From CALRBF01 sp041164045 (lineage in GTDB: Bacteria > Patescibacteriota > Minisyncoccia > SW-4-49-11), in NCBI GenBank assembly GCA_041164045.1, contig JBEAQD010000015.1:1-6854 (forward strand): DNA of 6,854 nucleotides, in the 5' to 3' direction. Positions 5,414 to 6,854 of this stretch are shown here, piece after piece. The notes beneath the pieces are model-generated. The model made no database searches, was not told the DNA's origin, and worked only from the letters and a program-made list of their open reading frames with translations. Both the position numbers and the translations under genes were made by a program. Each line of letters begins with the position of its first letter. The stretch's first letter is position 1.

Positions 5414-6544
5414 TTATCTCGCTAAAGGATTTCTAGCTCCTCTAACTTCAAAGTGTAAATGACATCCAGTAGAATTTCCGGTAGTACCCATAGCTCCAAG
5501 ATATTGACCCTTAGTAACATTAGCCCCTACCTTAACATCACGAGAACTAAGGTGAGCATATAAAGTTACTACTCCATTTGGATGGGTTACTTTAATATAA
5601 TTTCCATATCCACCATTCCACCCATTTTGAGATGTAGTAACAACACCATCGGCAGAGGCATAAATAGGAGTACCACAAGAGTTACTAATATCTACACCAT
5701 TATTAGAGTGAATTCTACCATAGTTATTACCAGTTGTAGGGAAGGCAAAATAACCATCATTAGCTGGTAAATTACTAGCCCTAGCAACATTATTTCTTCT
5801 AGGTAATATTCTAGGTTTAGGTTTTTGTTCAGGCTCTGTAGGGAAAGGCTTATCTTCACTTGGAACTATAGCATCAGGTACAATAATATCAGTTCCCATA
5901 GCTATGTCACCTTGAAGATTATTATAATCTCTAATAGCTTGCTCAGATACGCTATATTTAGAAGCAATTTGAGCAAGAGATTGAGATTCAGTAATATTGG
6001 TCTGAATTCCATTTTTAGGTAAAATAGAAAGAGTAGAGTTAACTGCAGGATTTTGCTTCAAATCTTTGATATTATTGGAAATAGCAATAGTTTCAATTGA
6101 AATACTAAATTTTTGAGCAATACTTTCTAATGTATCTCCTTCTTGTACAATATACTCTCTAATTATAGGATTTGATACTTCATCAATATATCCTTCAGGA
6201 GCATTAAACCCATTTATGATATTAGAGTCAGTAGTTTGAATATTAGAATTCAATTCTTCATCACTTGGAAGCCCCAATATTCCATTAGCTTGCAGTACTC
6301 CAACAGAAGCTAGAGATGCATCAAGTGGCCCACCTAAATTACTATTATTTAGAAGAGTAGAGCTGATTGGAAGTCTTCCAGCATAAGCCATATTACTAAA
6401 TACAACTAGACTTACTACAATGGTAAGAATAATCCAACTAATTCTATCTTGTGTGTGCTTAGTAGCACTTTTTATGAATCGTGTCACCTGGTTTTTGGAT
6501 AATTTAAAAACGACGGTACTAATAGGATTCTTAACTAAATACAA
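5414..6544 (-). CDS. Membrane-anchored LysM / M23 family metallopeptidase
   Basis: This is a predicted zinc peptidase that cuts peptidoglycan cross-bridges or stem peptides outside the membrane. The 376-aa product has a basic N-terminal segment (1-35), one hydrophobic helix (about 36-52) ending at AYAG that could be an anchor or signal, and a low-complexity stretch. LysM-like repeats follow: a clear one (about 129-177, YIVQEGDTLESIAQKF) and a weaker one (about 181-224). A Pro/Lys/Arg-rich linker (228-250) leads to the M23 domain (about 263-376). Metal and catalytic motifs are H279...D285, YAHL (H331) and CHLHFEV (H362, H364). H279 and D285 are six residues apart, against four in the classic HxxxD. 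The start is a TTG at 6544 with no Shine-Dalgarno; an in-frame TGA 15 bases upstream rules out extension. The next possible start, GTG at residue 20, is no better. A strong promoter lies upstream. Exact substrate is not visible from sequence. Confidence 0.9.
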   Translation of the reverse strand: MYLVKNPISTVVFKLSKNQVTRFIKSATKHTQDRISWIILTIVVSLVVFSNMAYAGRLPISSTLLNNSNLGGPLDASLASVGVLQANGILGLPSDEELNSNIQTTDSNIINGFNAPEGYIDEVSNPIIREYIVQEGDTLESIAQKFSISIETIAISNNIKDLKQNPAVNSTLSILPKNGIQTNITESQSLAQIASKYSVSEQAIRDYNNLQGDIAMGTDIIVPDAIVPSEDKPFPTEPEQKPKPRILPRRNNVARASNLPANDGYFAFPTTGNNYGRIHSNNGVDISNSCGTPIYASADGVVTTSQNGWNGGYGNYIKVTHPNGVVTLYAHLSSRDVKVGANVTKGQYLGAMGTTGNSTGCHLHFEVRGARNPLAR

Positions 6545-6578
6545 GGAATTCGAACTTCAAAACGGAACAAACAGACAT
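6531..6578 (-). CDS. Possible 15-codon upstream ORF in the M23 gene leader
   Basis: An ATG (6578-6576) opens a 15-codon frame ending in TAA (6533-6531), inside the predicted leader RNA. It overlaps the TTG start of the peptidase gene in a different frame. It has no Shine-Dalgarno. It may be a leader peptide that couples translation to the peptidase gene. It may be chance, or it may be the true N-terminus if a one-base sequence error lies between 6533 and 6578. No function can be assigned. Confidence 0.2.
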   Translation of the reverse strand: MSVCSVLKFEFLVFS

Positions 6579-6627
6579 AAGTCTTGACTCAAAATCAACC
6601 TTGTCTAATGATTTTAGATTCGAAATT

Positions 6628-6656
6628 ATTATATACTATATGCTCAAATTTGTCAA
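6628..6656 (-). promoter_or_regulatory. Consensus sigma-70 promoter of the M23 peptidase gene
   Basis: On the minus strand TTGACA (6656-6651) and TATAAT (6633-6628) are both perfect and separated by exactly 17 bp. Transcription would start near 6621, giving a leader of about 77 bases before the TTG start. This is by far the best promoter in the window. Confidence 0.88.
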
Positions 6657-6725
6657 TAAAAATATCAATAAATGGCTTGTATATAACATTTTGATTATGT
6701 GATATAAGAGGTAATAAAATTAATA

Positions 6726-6734
6726 TGTGTATAA
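6726..6734 (-). promoter_or_regulatory. Isolated perfect DnaA box
   Basis: TGTGTATAA matches the DnaA box consensus perfectly and is identical to the boxes at 2431 and 2475. It lies about 4 kb from the main origin cluster, in the gene-free right end, one base upstream of a TTGACA hexamer. It may regulate a gene beyond the window edge or titrate DnaA. Confidence 0.6.
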
Positions 6735-6735
6735 C

Positions 6736-6763
6736 TTGACAGTACTGCTACTAATCTAATAAT
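6736..6763 (+). promoter_or_regulatory. Possible rightward promoter leading out of the window
   Basis: TTGACA (6736-6741) and AATAAT (6758-6763; 5 of 6 to TATAAT) are spaced by 16 bp. It would drive a gene to the right of the window and directly abuts the DnaA box at 6726-6734. The rest of 6657-6854 is AT-rich with no coding frame of note. Confidence 0.4.
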
Positions 6764-6854
6764 ACTCAAACTTGAATCTTAATGACAATATATTATAAGT
6801 ATACAGACTAAAATAGATTATTGATATTTAAAAAACTATAAATAAACTCTTGTT

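Noticed and set aside
5582..6022. Two plus-strand frames (62 and 65 aa) within the M23 gene
   Set aside because: Both are antisense to the conserved LysM/M23 coding region and lack start signals.
195..6544. Recoded TGA (code 4 or 25)
   Set aside because: None of the five genes stops at TGA, which raised the idea, but no gene contains an in-frame TGA, the Trp codons I read are TGG and Gly uses GGN. Five stops are too few to mean anything in AT-rich DNA.

Overview
This is an AT-rich bacterial chromosome segment around the replication origin. It carries dnaA, an intergenic origin (oriC), dnaN, comM (YifB family) and a convergent gene for a membrane-anchored LysM/M23 peptidase. A small unidentified gene lies upstream of dnaA. 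The low GC content, the single-TM LysM+M23 protein, the competence gene next to dnaN, the scarcity of Shine-Dalgarno sequences and the GGAGG-rich hairpin repeats together suggest a Patescibacteria (Candidate Phyla Radiation) genome. That placement is inference; no rRNA or marker gene in the window settles it. The standard code fits: every Trp codon I read is TGG, and no frame needs TGA read as an amino acid.

Layout. Positions 1-245 hold no supported gene but contain two GC-rich hairpin repeats (70-103 and 120-169). A 111-codon hypothetical gene (246-581) follows and ends directly on a UUCG-loop terminator. The dnaA promoter (683-710) has a perfect DnaA box just downstream, followed by dnaA (760-2199). 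The dnaA-dnaN gap (2200-2725) first holds inverted counterparts of both repeats (2240-2273 and 2334-2383). It then holds a cluster of DnaA boxes (2420-2615), a DnaA-trio-like run and an AT-rich unwinding region. dnaN (2726-3835) and comM (3840-5363) form a tight pair 4 bp apart. A hairpin with T runs on both sides (5367-5393) separates comM from the convergent peptidase gene (6544-5414, minus), which has a fully consensus sigma-70 promoter at 6656-6628. The last 200 bases have no gene but carry another perfect DnaA box beside a possible rightward promoter.

How the parts work together: DnaA binds the 2420-2615 cluster and opens the adjacent AT-rich DNA. It probably also represses its own promoter through the box at 720-728. 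DnaN is the sliding clamp that makes the replicase processive. ComM is a branch-migration helicase that integrates imported single-stranded DNA, so its coupling to dnaN puts a transformation function in the replication-initiation operon. The peptidase belongs to the envelope and appears to be transcribed independently. No complete undescribed system is evident. The items most worth a second look are the repeat pairs bracketing the upstream gene and dnaA, the origin unwinding element, and the unidentified gene.
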